NCBI GenBank assembly: GCA_036008465.1
Contig: DASYNP010000095.1
Span: 1-64,000 of the forward strand
Reading direction: 5' to 3'
DNA length: 64,000 nt
Source: DASPSM01 sp036008465
Lineage (GTDB): Bacteria; Planctomycetota; Planctomycetia; Planctomycetales; Planctomycetaceae
Positions 34,743 through 42,032 of the stretch are shown here, one piece after another. A program made the position numbers and the translations under genes. Numbering within the stretch: position 1 is the stretch's first letter; each line of letters opens with the position of its first letter. The notes beneath the pieces are model-generated. The model was not told where the DNA came from and did no database searches. It saw only the letters and a list, made by a program, of their open reading frames with translations.

Positions 34743-36545
34743 ATGGATCCGCGCTTCATTCGCAACTTTTCCATCGTGGCCCACATCGACCACGGGAAAA
34801 GCACCCTCGCCGACCAGCTCTTGCTGAAAAGCGGGGCCATTACGATGCGTGAGTTCCGCGAGCAGGTCCTCGACGATCTCCAAATCGAGCGGGACCGCGG
34901 GATCACGGTCAAGGCCCGCGCCGTGGCCATCCACTACACGCTCGACGGACAGGAATACGAGCTCAACCTGATCGACACACCGGGACACGTCGACTTTCAC
35001 TACGAGGTCTCCCGCAGTCTGGCCGCATGCGAGGGGGCCCTGCTCCTAGTCGACGCGTTTCAAGGCGTGCAGGCGCAGACCGTCGCCAACGCGTTTGCCG
35101 CCATCAACGGCAACCTGGTCGTGATCCCGGTCATCAACAAAATCGATCTACCGGTCACCCGCATCGACGAAGTGCTCGAGGAGATCGAGACGGTCGTCGG
35201 CCTGGATGCGACCGAGGCCCTGCAAGTGAGCGCCAAGCAGGGGATCGGCATCGACGACGTATTTCGCGAGATCATCAAGAAGGTGCCGCCGCCCCAGGGG
35301 ACTCCGAACGCCCCCTTGCGGGCCTTGGTCTTCGACAGCAAGTACGACACGTACCGCGGCGTCGTGACCTATGTGAGGGTCATGGAAGGGACGCTTACGC
35401 CGGGTAAGAAAATGCGATTCATGCGGACCGGCACGTCGCACGAAATTCTCGAGCTAGGCCAGTTCCGCCCCGACATGGTGCCGTGCGAGTCGCTCGGGCC
35501 GGGTCAGGTCGGCTACATCATCATGGGACTGAAGGAACTCGGCACGGTCCACGTGGGAGACACGGTCTGCGATCCGCACAATCCGCCGGCCGAAGCGCTC
35601 CCGGGTTATCAACAGCCGCAACAGATGGTGTTTTGCGGCATGTACCCGATCGACGCGACCGATTTCGAGAACCTGCGCGAGGAGCTGCAGAAGCTGAGCC
35701 TCAACGACGCCAGCTTTTCCTACATCCCCGAAACGAGCGATGCGCTGGGGTTCGGCTTCCGCTGCGGATTCCTGGGGCTGTTGCACATGGAGATCATCCA
35801 GCAGCGGCTGGAGATCGAGCAAAACATCGACCTGATCCAGACGGCGCCGAACGTCACCTATCAGATCCTCACTCACGACGGCGAGATCCTGACGATCGAC
35901 AACCCGCAGATGGTGCCCGACGCGGGCCAGATCGAGGAATTCCGCGAGCCGATCGCCAAGGTCAACTTCATCCTGCCGTCCGACTGCATCGGCACGATCA
36001 TGACGCTGTGCGAAGACCGCCGCGGCATCTATAAGAGCACCGAATATCTGGGTCCCAAGCGGGCCCAACTGATCTACGAGCTGCCGCTGGGCGAGATCAT
36101 TTTCGACATGTACGACAAGCTCAAAAGCGCGACCCGCGGTTACGGCACCATGGACTACGAGCTGATCGGTTTCCGCCCCGCCGATCTGATCAAGCTCGAC
36201 ATCCTGGTGAAGGGCAACCGGGTCGATGCGCTGTCCACGATCGTGCACCGTTCGAACGCCGACAAGCGGGGCCGCGGCCTGGTCAAACGGCTCAAGGGCG
36301 AAATCTCCAAACACCAGTTCGAGATCCCGCTGCAGGCCGCCATCGGCTCGCGAGTCATCGCGCGGGAAACGATCTCGGCCTTTCGCAAGAACGTCACCGC
36401 CAAGTGCTACGGCGGAGACATCACCCGCAAGCGCAAGCTCTTGCAAAAGCAACGCGAGGGCAAGAAGCGGATGAAGCAGTTCGGCGAGGTCGAGATCCCG
36501 CAAAAGGCCTTCTTGTCGGTGCTCGAAGTCAGCGGCGACGAATGA
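34743..36545 (+). CDS. lepA: elongation factor 4 (LepA)
   Basis: A 600-residue ribosome-associated translational GTPase that back-translocates or remodels stalled ribosomes. G1 is AHIDHGKSTLADQLL, with the switch containing RDRGITVKARAVAIHY. G3 is DTPGHVDFHYEVSRSLAACE and G4 NKIDLP. The LepA-specific C-terminus includes TMDYELIGFRPADLIKLDIL, VHRSNADKRGRGLVKRLKGE and RKRKLLQKQREGKKRMKQFG. The length is exactly the family norm. It is followed after 22 bp by the first signal peptidase gene; a lepA-lepB order is also seen in E. coli. Confidence 0.98.
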   Translation: MDPRFIRNFSIVAHIDHGKSTLADQLLLKSGAITMREFREQVLDDLQIERDRGITVKARAVAIHYTLDGQEYELNLIDTPGHVDFHYEVSRSLAACEGALLLVDAFQGVQAQTVANAFAAINGNLVVIPVINKIDLPVTRIDEVLEEIETVVGLDATEALQVSAKQGIGIDDVFREIIKKVPPPQGTPNAPLRALVFDSKYDTYRGVVTYVRVMEGTLTPGKKMRFMRTGTSHEILELGQFRPDMVPCESLGPGQVGYIIMGLKELGTVHVGDTVCDPHNPPAEALPGYQQPQQMVFCGMYPIDATDFENLREELQKLSLNDASFSYIPETSDALGFGFRCGFLGLLHMEIIQQRLEIEQNIDLIQTAPNVTYQILTHDGEILTIDNPQMVPDAGQIEEFREPIAKVNFILPSDCIGTIMTLCEDRRGIYKSTEYLGPKRAQLIYELPLGEIIFDMYDKLKSATRGYGTMDYELIGFRPADLIKLDILVKGNRVDALSTIVHRSNADKRGRGLVKRLKGEISKHQFEIPLQAAIGSRVIARETISAFRKNVTAKCYGGDITRKRKLLQKQREGKKRMKQFGEVEIPQKAFLSVLEVSGDE

Positions 36546-36567
36546 TGCTTCAGGGGATCGGTTCGCG

Positions 36568-38301
36568 ATGTCTCCGCTGCCCCCTTCTGATACCGTGATG
36601 CATCCGGAGGAGGCAACGCGGCCTGCTGTCGCGCCCCCAGTGCAACCCGCAGACCAGCCGCCGGCCGCGCAGGGACGAAAGAAACAGCGCGGCAGCCTCC
36701 GCGCGCTGATCGACGCAGGCATTTGCCTGTATGTCGCGGTGATTCTCTTCCGCACCTTCGAGATCGAAGGCTACATCATTTCGACCGGATCGATGGCTCC
36801 GCACCTCTTGGGCTTTCACAAGCGGGTGGTTTGCCCCGCTTGTGGCTACCAGTTCACCCACGGCATTCCCGTCGACGAAACCGGCACGGCCGCCGATACC
36901 ACGGACGACGTCGCGCACGAAGGCCCCGGCCAGGTGCGCTGTCCGAATTGTGGCGAAAACAGGATCGATATCCGCTCAACGCCCCCCAACCACGGCGATC
37001 AGTTGCTCGTTCAAAAAAATGTGTTCGAGTTTCGCCCGCCGCGCCGCTGGGAAGTCGTTGTATTGAAAAGCCCCTCGCGCCCGACGCCCTTTGTCAAACG
37101 CATCGTCGGACTGCCCAGCGAGTCGGTACAGGTCAAAGACGGGGACATCTACGTCGACGGCGAGATCTGCAGGAAGGATCTCGCCCAGCAGCGGACTGCG
37201 CGAATCCTCGTCAACGACAACGACTACCTGCCCGATGATCCCCCGGAAGGAAAGAGCTGCTGGTCGATCGAAGACTCGAAGAGCGGCTGGTCGACCAAAG
37301 GGAGTGGATTTGTCTTCGCGCCGAGTTCGGGCCAATCCAAGTCGGCCGCGAAGGAGAGCACTGCGTGGATCGCGTTTCGCCGGGTGGTGCGTCATGGCGG
37401 CCGTCACCAAACGGCGGTGCAGATCTCCGATTCCAAACCGATCGTCCACACGCTCGGGACTGCCTTCCCGCAAGTGAGATACAATCAGGCGGCACGCAAA
37501 CTCGAATCGATGGGTGCCGTCGATCGCGCAGTTCGCGATCGACTCATGGCAATCAATTCAGTGGCCGCGACGCGCACGGCAATCGAAGAGTTGTTTGAGC
37601 AGTCCCACGTCGCTGCGATCACCGATGATTACGGTTACAACCGAGCGAACGCGGGGCTCATTCCGCTCGCGGTGCGCGACACATTTCTTGAATGCGAGGT
37701 CGCGCTGGGTTCCGGGAGTGGTGTCGTCACGTTCGAGATCAGTGACGGCCGACTGACTTTTGAGGTCATTTTCGATCGCGGAAAGAACGAGGCTCGGCTG
37801 GAACTTGTCGGGCAGCGAGAGCCGCTGCGTTCGGCCGCTTTGACTGCGGAAGAGTTCGCCAGGCCGTTTCAATTCGAGCTCTCGACCTTCGATCGCCAGG
37901 TGATCGCGGCCGTCAACGGCAGCCCGCTATTCCCCGCGTGGGAATGTCCGACCGACCGGGCCGAGCCGTCTCGCGTTCCGGTGCGGATCGGCGCCCAGGG
38001 AGGCGCGGTCGAAGTCTCGCGGCTGCGAATCTACCGCGACATCTACTACACTCGCGGCCAGGGGCGAAACGGAGTCGACCAGCCGATCCAGCTCGGCGCG
38101 GATGAGTTCTTTGTGCTGGGCGACAACAGTCCTGTCTCCAACGACGGACGCAGTTGGCCTCAGGGCGCGATCAAGCGATCGCAACTGATCGGCAAACCGT
38201 TTGTCGTACATTTGCCGTCGCGGCCCGGCCGAATCAGTTTCGGCGGGTTCACGCGTTACATCCGCGTTCCCGATTTCAGCCGCATTCGATATATTCGGTA
38301 G
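36568..38301 (+). CDS. lepB: signal peptidase I, large planctomycete form 1
   Basis: A 577-residue type I leader peptidase. After a Pro/Gln-rich N-terminus, one membrane helix (AGICLYVAVILFRTFEIEGY) leads to the catalytic Ser75 in STGSMAPHLLG. The general base Lys177 lies in TPFVKRIVGLPSE. Box E, GDNSPVSNDGRSWP, is near the C-terminus. There are two insertions. One is a C4 zinc-ribbon-like loop (Cys89, Cys92, Cys125, Cys128) between the Ser and Lys boxes. The other is a beta-rich region of about 300 residues before box E (RLTFEVIFDRGKNEARLELV, VEVSRLRIYRDIYYT) resembling a LamG/DUF1080 sandwich. It is 22 bp after lepA and 221 bp before its paralogue. Confidence 0.9.
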   Translation: MSPLPPSDTVMHPEEATRPAVAPPVQPADQPPAAQGRKKQRGSLRALIDAGICLYVAVILFRTFEIEGYIISTGSMAPHLLGFHKRVVCPACGYQFTHGIPVDETGTAADTTDDVAHEGPGQVRCPNCGENRIDIRSTPPNHGDQLLVQKNVFEFRPPRRWEVVVLKSPSRPTPFVKRIVGLPSESVQVKDGDIYVDGEICRKDLAQQRTARILVNDNDYLPDDPPEGKSCWSIEDSKSGWSTKGSGFVFAPSSGQSKSAAKESTAWIAFRRVVRHGGRHQTAVQISDSKPIVHTLGTAFPQVRYNQAARKLESMGAVDRAVRDRLMAINSVAATRTAIEELFEQSHVAAITDDYGYNRANAGLIPLAVRDTFLECEVALGSGSGVVTFEISDGRLTFEVIFDRGKNEARLELVGQREPLRSAALTAEEFARPFQFELSTFDRQVIAAVNGSPLFPAWECPTDRAEPSRVPVRIGAQGGAVEVSRLRIYRDIYYTRGQGRNGVDQPIQLGADEFFVLGDNSPVSNDGRSWPQGAIKRSQLIGKPFVVHLPSRPGRISFGGFTRYIRVPDFSRIRYIR

Positions 38302-38317
38302 CAGCGCCCACGGCCTT

Positions 38318-38452
38318 GAAGCTCGAAATCCGAACGAAGAAAGAAGCTCGAAGCTCGAAGTACTAAGGGGAATTGCTTTCCTTCGGACTTGAGTCATTTG
38401 GGCATTCCTTCGTCCCGCCGCGGGCGGACCGCGGCGGCATTCGTGCCTCGTC
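38318..38452. repeat. dispersed palindromic repeat, family C (copy 2)
   Basis: The central 75 bp (GAAAGAAGCTCGAAGCTCGA to GGGCATTCCTTCGT) matches 6914-6984 closely. A 9-bp perfect hairpin, CCGCCGCGG/CCGCGGCGG, is inserted near its right end. It lies between the two signal peptidase genes. Confidence 0.75.
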
Positions 38453-38522
38453 ATTGTTGAGTGAAGTGGTGGGCCATCGGCCCGCGGGGACTCGACCAAG
38501 AAACGGAGCAGCCAGTTCTTTC

Positions 38523-40508
38523 ATGGCCTCGACGACAAAAACCAAAGGGCCGTCGCCGGAACCCTCGAAGCCCTCCGAGCCCAAGAGTAAAGGCAGTACA
38601 GCGACAAAAAGCGCACACTCGCCCGAGACGGCCCGTCCGTCAGCCATGCGCGAAACGATCGAATCGGTCGTGGTCGCGTTCATCCTGGCCTTCATGTTCA
38701 AGACGTTCGAGGCCGAGGCGTTTGTCATTCCGACCGGTTCGATGGCGCCCACGCTGTACGGGCGCAACAAGGCGGCCCATTGCCCCATGTGCAGCACCGA
38801 CTTCACGATCGGGGCGAGCGACGAAGTCGAGACCGAAACCGATTACGTGATCCCCGGCGCGCGGATCGACTCTGCCATCTGCCCCAATTGCCGCTACCGG
38901 CTCGAAAAGAAAGACATCTACGACGTCCCCGTCTTCAAGGGGGACGGCATCCTGGTCAACAAGTTTTCCTTCGAGATCCGCGATCCCCAACGCTGGCAAG
39001 TGGTGGTCTTCAAATATCCCGAAGAGCCCAAGACCAACTACATCAAGCGCTGCGTCGCCCTGCCCAACGAAACCATTTGCATTCGCCAAGGGAATGTGTA
39101 CGGCAAGAACGAGCACAACGAATGGAGGATTCTCCGCAAGGACGATCCCAACAAGCAGCGCGTGCTGCAAATGAACGTCTACGACAACGACCATCCCGAG
39201 CGACCCTTATTGGATAAGGGCTGGCCCGAGCGTTGGGCTGCGGTCAAGAAAACGGACGGTCCGAACGCAATTGCCGGCTGGTCGACCGACACGCAAGGCT
39301 GGATCCCCGACGGAGCGGCCCGCTCATTCCACTTGCCGCTCGAGCGCGCGGCCAACGACTACCAGTGGTTCCGCTACCGCCACTACGTCCCGAATGAGGA
39401 GGCTTGGCACCGGGCCGAGCAGAACCTGCCGCTTGATGCGCAGGCCAAATTGATCACCGACTTTTGCGGCTACAACGCCTTCTCGAGCTCGAACGGGCGG
39501 ATCGTGGCGGATGACCTCGGCTTTTATTGGGTCGGCGATCTCACCGTCAATTGCCGCATCGACATTCAGAAGGCCGAGCCGAACGGCCAGGTCGTGCTCG
39601 AGCTGAACGAAGGGCCGCGCGTGTATCGCTGCCGCATCGACCTGGCCAGCGGGCGAGCGACCCTGGTGTATGCCGAGCCCCGCGACAAGAAAGACCCGGG
39701 CCAAGAGCACAAGCTGGCGGACGCCGATACTCGCTTCGTCGGCACGGGACAGCACGACGTGTCGTTTGCCAACGTCGACGATCGTCTTTGCCTGTGGGTC
39801 GATAACCGGCTGATCGATTTTGGTCAGGGGGCCTGCTACGACGCCTACGGCGGTTCCGACATCCAGCGACCGTGGGACGAGGACCTGATCCCCGCGGGGA
39901 TCGCCGTGCGGGGCGCCGAGGCAACGGTCTCGCATCTCGTCCTTCAACGCGACGTTTATTATCGCGACGATTTCGTGCACCAGCGAAGCGGCCCGTTTAC
40001 CGACGAATCGTCGTACGAGAACATCGAAGAGTATGACGGCGTCAAAGAGGATCTTGTTCGCAATCAGGGTCGCCCGGCCGAATGGTTCCGCGAATACGAA
40101 AGCCACCTGGCGTCGCGGCAGAACGGCCCTGGCCAGCGCTACGAAAACATTGTGTTCGAGTTCGCAATGGGACCGGACGAGTTCTTCATGATGGGCGACA
40201 ACAGCCCGCGCAGCAAAGACAGCCGTTTGTGGTGGAACACGCGCCACGCCGCCCACAACTATTCGGTGCCGCGCGATGCCTTGGTGGGCAAGGCGTTCTT
40301 TATTTACTGGCCGCACGGCGTTCCGTTTTTAAACGACGGTCGGGGCTATCCCGACGGACCGCAGTCGATTTTGGCGAACGACATCACCGGCCCCTTCTTC
40401 TACAACTACACCCGCGACCCCAACGGCGATCCGGTGCTTGATTTGGATTACCCCAAGCGGCGGATCCCGTTTTACCCCGACATCGCCCGGATGCATCGCA
40501 TCCGCTAG
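38523..40508 (+). CDS. lepB: signal peptidase I, large planctomycete form 2
   Basis: A 661-residue paralogue of the preceding gene. A Lys/Pro/Ser-rich N-terminus precedes the membrane helix (IESVVVAFILAFMFKTFEAE). Catalytic Ser73 lies in IPTGSMAPTLYG and Lys175 in NYIKRCVALPNET. Box E is GDNSPRSKDSRLWW. It has the same C4 insertion (Cys87, Cys90, Cys120, Cys123) and a beta-rich insertion (RIDIQKAEPNGQVVLELNEG, VSHLVLQRDVYYRDD). ATG 38523 is preferred; the frame open from 38373 overlaps the family C repeat. The C-terminus RMHRIR lies in a hairpin sequence duplicated 33 bp downstream. Confidence 0.9.
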   Translation: MASTTKTKGPSPEPSKPSEPKSKGSTATKSAHSPETARPSAMRETIESVVVAFILAFMFKTFEAEAFVIPTGSMAPTLYGRNKAAHCPMCSTDFTIGASDEVETETDYVIPGARIDSAICPNCRYRLEKKDIYDVPVFKGDGILVNKFSFEIRDPQRWQVVVFKYPEEPKTNYIKRCVALPNETICIRQGNVYGKNEHNEWRILRKDDPNKQRVLQMNVYDNDHPERPLLDKGWPERWAAVKKTDGPNAIAGWSTDTQGWIPDGAARSFHLPLERAANDYQWFRYRHYVPNEEAWHRAEQNLPLDAQAKLITDFCGYNAFSSSNGRIVADDLGFYWVGDLTVNCRIDIQKAEPNGQVVLELNEGPRVYRCRIDLASGRATLVYAEPRDKKDPGQEHKLADADTRFVGTGQHDVSFANVDDRLCLWVDNRLIDFGQGACYDAYGGSDIQRPWDEDLIPAGIAVRGAEATVSHLVLQRDVYYRDDFVHQRSGPFTDESSYENIEEYDGVKEDLVRNQGRPAEWFREYESHLASRQNGPGQRYENIVFEFAMGPDEFFMMGDNSPRSKDSRLWWNTRHAAHNYSVPRDALVGKAFFIYWPHGVPFLNDGRGYPDGPQSILANDITGPFFYNYTRDPNGDPVLDLDYPKRRIPFYPDIARMHRIR

Positions 40509-40540
40509 ACCAACAAAGCGCGGATGCATCGCATCCGCTA
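40488..40540. repeat. direct repeat of a hairpin at the lepB2 stop
   Basis: CGGATGCATCGCATCCGCTA occurs at 40488-40507 (encoding the lepB2 C-terminus) and again at 40521-40540. Each can fold as GGATGC/GCATCC around ATC. Confidence 0.85.
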
Positions 40541-40548
40541 CCAGAGAT

Positions 40549-40676
40549 ACCCTCTCCCATTCCGATGGGAGAGGGAAGGGTGAGGGCTCTTCAGGGCTTA
40601 TGTCGGATCAAGGACGAACATGAGATTCGAAAGCCGCCCTCACCCCGGCCCTCTCCCATCGGAATGGGAGAGGGGG
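40549..40676. repeat. palindromic repeat, family D inverted pair (copies 3 and 4)
   Basis: A reverse unit at 40549-40587 and a forward unit at 40636-40676, both with the CCCTCTCCCAT/ATGGGAGAGGG hairpin, 48 bp apart. They fill the 213-bp gap between lepB2 and lptB together with the lepB2-end duplication. Confidence 0.9.
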
Positions 40677-40721
40677 TAAGGGACGCGCTCACCGACGCGA
40701 GCCCAGTCAAGGAGGACGCTC

Positions 40722-41543
40722 ATGGCGCTCTTGGAATGCCTCGGCCTGGTGAAGGATTACCCCGGCAAGCGGGCCGTTGACGACGTCGACTTCTATGTCG
40801 AGCGGGGCGAGATCGTCGGCCTGTTGGGCCCCAACGGCGCGGGCAAGACCACGTCGTTCCGCATGGCCTGCGGGCTGATCGCTCCCACCAAAGGGACCGT
40901 GCGGCTCGGGGGCAAAGATGTCACTCGCTGGCCCATGTTCAAGCGGGCCCGAGCCGGGATGGGCTTTCTGCCACAAGACAACAGCATCTTCCGCAAGCTG
41001 TCGGTCGAGCAGAACGTCTCCGCAATCCTCGAATATCTCGACGTCAGCCGCAAAGAGCGGAGCTTGATGATCGACCGGCTGCTGAACCAGTTCGGCTTGC
41101 AGAATAAGCGTAAGCAAATCGCTTCGACCCTCTCGGGCGGCGAGCGACGCCGGCTGGAGATCGCCCGCTGCCTGGCGAGCAAGCCGTCGCTGATTCTCTT
41201 GGACGAGCCGTTCACCGGCATCGACCCGGTAACGATCTCGAGCATTCAGGACATCATCGCCGAGTTGTGCGACAGCGGAATTTCGATTCTGCTGACTGAC
41301 CACCGCGAGCGCGAAACGCTCACGATCACGCACCGCAACTACATCATTTGCGCGGGGAAGGTCGTCGTCAGCGGGGACGCCGAAACCGTGCTCAACGACG
41401 CGACCGCTCGCAATCTGTACTTCGGCCAGCGGTTCGACGCCAACTCGATCATCGAGGGCAAGGACGCATTCAATTCGGCCTTGAATGCGCAAGCCAGCGA
41501 CCGCATCCGCTACGAGGAGGAATGGGACGACCGGGCGGCCTGA
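40722..41543 (+). CDS. lptB: LPS export ABC transporter ATP-binding protein LptB
   Basis: A 273-residue ATPase that powers lipopolysaccharide extraction from the inner membrane with LptFG. The Walker A motif is GLLGPNGAGKTTSFRM. The Q-loop region is MGFLPQDNSIFRKLSVEQNV, where FLPQ/SIFRKLSVxxN is diagnostic for LptB. The signature is STLSGGERRRLEIARCLA and Walker B is LILLDEPFTGIDP, followed by the switch histidine in LLTDHRERETL. It has a C-terminal extension of about 25 residues (KDAFNSALNAQASDRIRYEE) beyond typical LptB. AAGGAGG precedes the ATG. No lptA, lptC or lptFG gene is nearby. Confidence 0.96.
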   Translation: MALLECLGLVKDYPGKRAVDDVDFYVERGEIVGLLGPNGAGKTTSFRMACGLIAPTKGTVRLGGKDVTRWPMFKRARAGMGFLPQDNSIFRKLSVEQNVSAILEYLDVSRKERSLMIDRLLNQFGLQNKRKQIASTLSGGERRRLEIARCLASKPSLILLDEPFTGIDPVTISSIQDIIAELCDSGISILLTDHRERETLTITHRNYIICAGKVVVSGDAETVLNDATARNLYFGQRFDANSIIEGKDAFNSALNAQASDRIRYEEEWDDRAA

Positions 41544-41756
41544 AACTCGCTCCCTGGTCGGCTGCCAAGAGACGTGTCTGCCGTCGCAGAAAAATGGGGG
41601 ATCCGGGCGAAATTCCCCTTGTCAGACGCTTCAGAATCGTCAAGGATACGTGTATCGGATCGTGCAAACGTAGCACGAGGGACAATAAGCCGCGAAGGGG
41701 TCGGACTTGGCGAGCCGATCGAAGCGGACGGCCTTATTTAGAGAGGAGGTGGTCTT

Positions 41757-41798
41757 GTGAGTTCTGACAGTAGTAGCCAAATAGGTGGAAACGCCTGA
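41757..41798 (+). CDS. candidate 13-residue micro-ORF
   Basis: A GTG start 4 nt after GGAGGTGG, an almost ideal Shine-Dalgarno. The product would be MSSDSSSQIGGNA. Its stop TGA overlaps the ATG of the next micro-ORF by one base (TGATG). The ribosome binding site is one arm of stem P1 of the candidate RNA. Too short for codon statistics; expression is unproven. Confidence 0.35.
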   Translation: MSSDSSSQIGGNA

Positions 41799-41842
41799 TG
41801 GCAGTCGACGGGCTGTCGACTCGGGCAGCCACCGTCTCGTAA
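41798..41842 (+). CDS. candidate 14-residue micro-ORF
   Basis: ATG overlapping the preceding stop; the product would be MAVDGLSTRAATVS. The stop TAA lies in the alternative hairpin (41836-41846), so a terminating ribosome would disturb it. It would need translational coupling to the first micro-ORF, since it has no ribosome binding site of its own. Confidence 0.3.
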   Translation: MAVDGLSTRAATVS

Positions 41843-41878
41843 GGATCACCTCCAAAAAAATCCTACGAGAAAAAACAG

Positions 41879-41919
41879 AAGGCTCGGCTCCCTTAACGGG
41901 GGGCCGAGCCTTCGCTCTT
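41879..41919 (+). terminator. rho-independent terminator
   Basis: AAGGCTCGGC (41879-41888) and GCCGAGCCTT (41903-41912) form a perfect 10-bp stem with a 14-nt loop, followed by CGCTCTTT. It ends the lptB or small-RNA transcript. Confidence 0.8.
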
Positions 41920-42027
41920 TAAGGAGCCGCGCACGCCGTAAGCGGTCTTTGTCTTTGCCGGTGCGTTCGCGACGACGAGAAAAGAGAAGGCAAGAAACCG
42001 CTTACTGCGTGCGCGGCTCTTAAAAAG
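41918..42027. repeat. long imperfect palindrome between convergent genes
   Basis: TTTAAGGAGCCGCGCACGCC then GTAAGCGGT on the left (41918-41946) is complementary, with two differences, to ACCGCTTACTGCGTGCGCGG then CTCTTAAA on the right (41997-42024). The loop is about 50 nt and has additional short pairings. It lies just before the stop of the MFS gene and could act as a bidirectional terminator. Confidence 0.8.
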
Positions 42028-42032
42028 CCGCG

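Larger units (their letters stand above)
41742..41919 (+). ncRNA. candidate structured RNA with switch-like alternative pairings
   Basis: A compact unit in the 489-bp gap after lptB. Stem P1 pairs GGAGGTGGTC (41744-41753) with GATCACCTCC (41844-41853), ten base pairs with one G-U. Inside are a GNRA hairpin AGGTG-GAAA-CGCCT (41783-41796) and AGTCGAC-GGGCT-GTCGACT (41803-41821). A competing hairpin CTCGTAAGGAT (41836-41846)/ATCCTACGAG (41860-41869) excludes P1 and places CACCTCC in its loop. A terminator follows (41879-41912). Two overlapping micro-ORFs lie between the P1 arms. The downstream gene is on the opposite strand, so the product would be a short RNA. No promoter is clear; a TTGTCA lies near 41620. 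I do not recognise a known RNA family. Confidence 0.5.

Noticed and set aside
41836..41853. GGATCACCTCC as a 16S rRNA 3' end fragment
   Set aside because: Only 11 bases match; no helix 45 or upstream 16S sequence is present, so it is treated as part of the local RNA structure.
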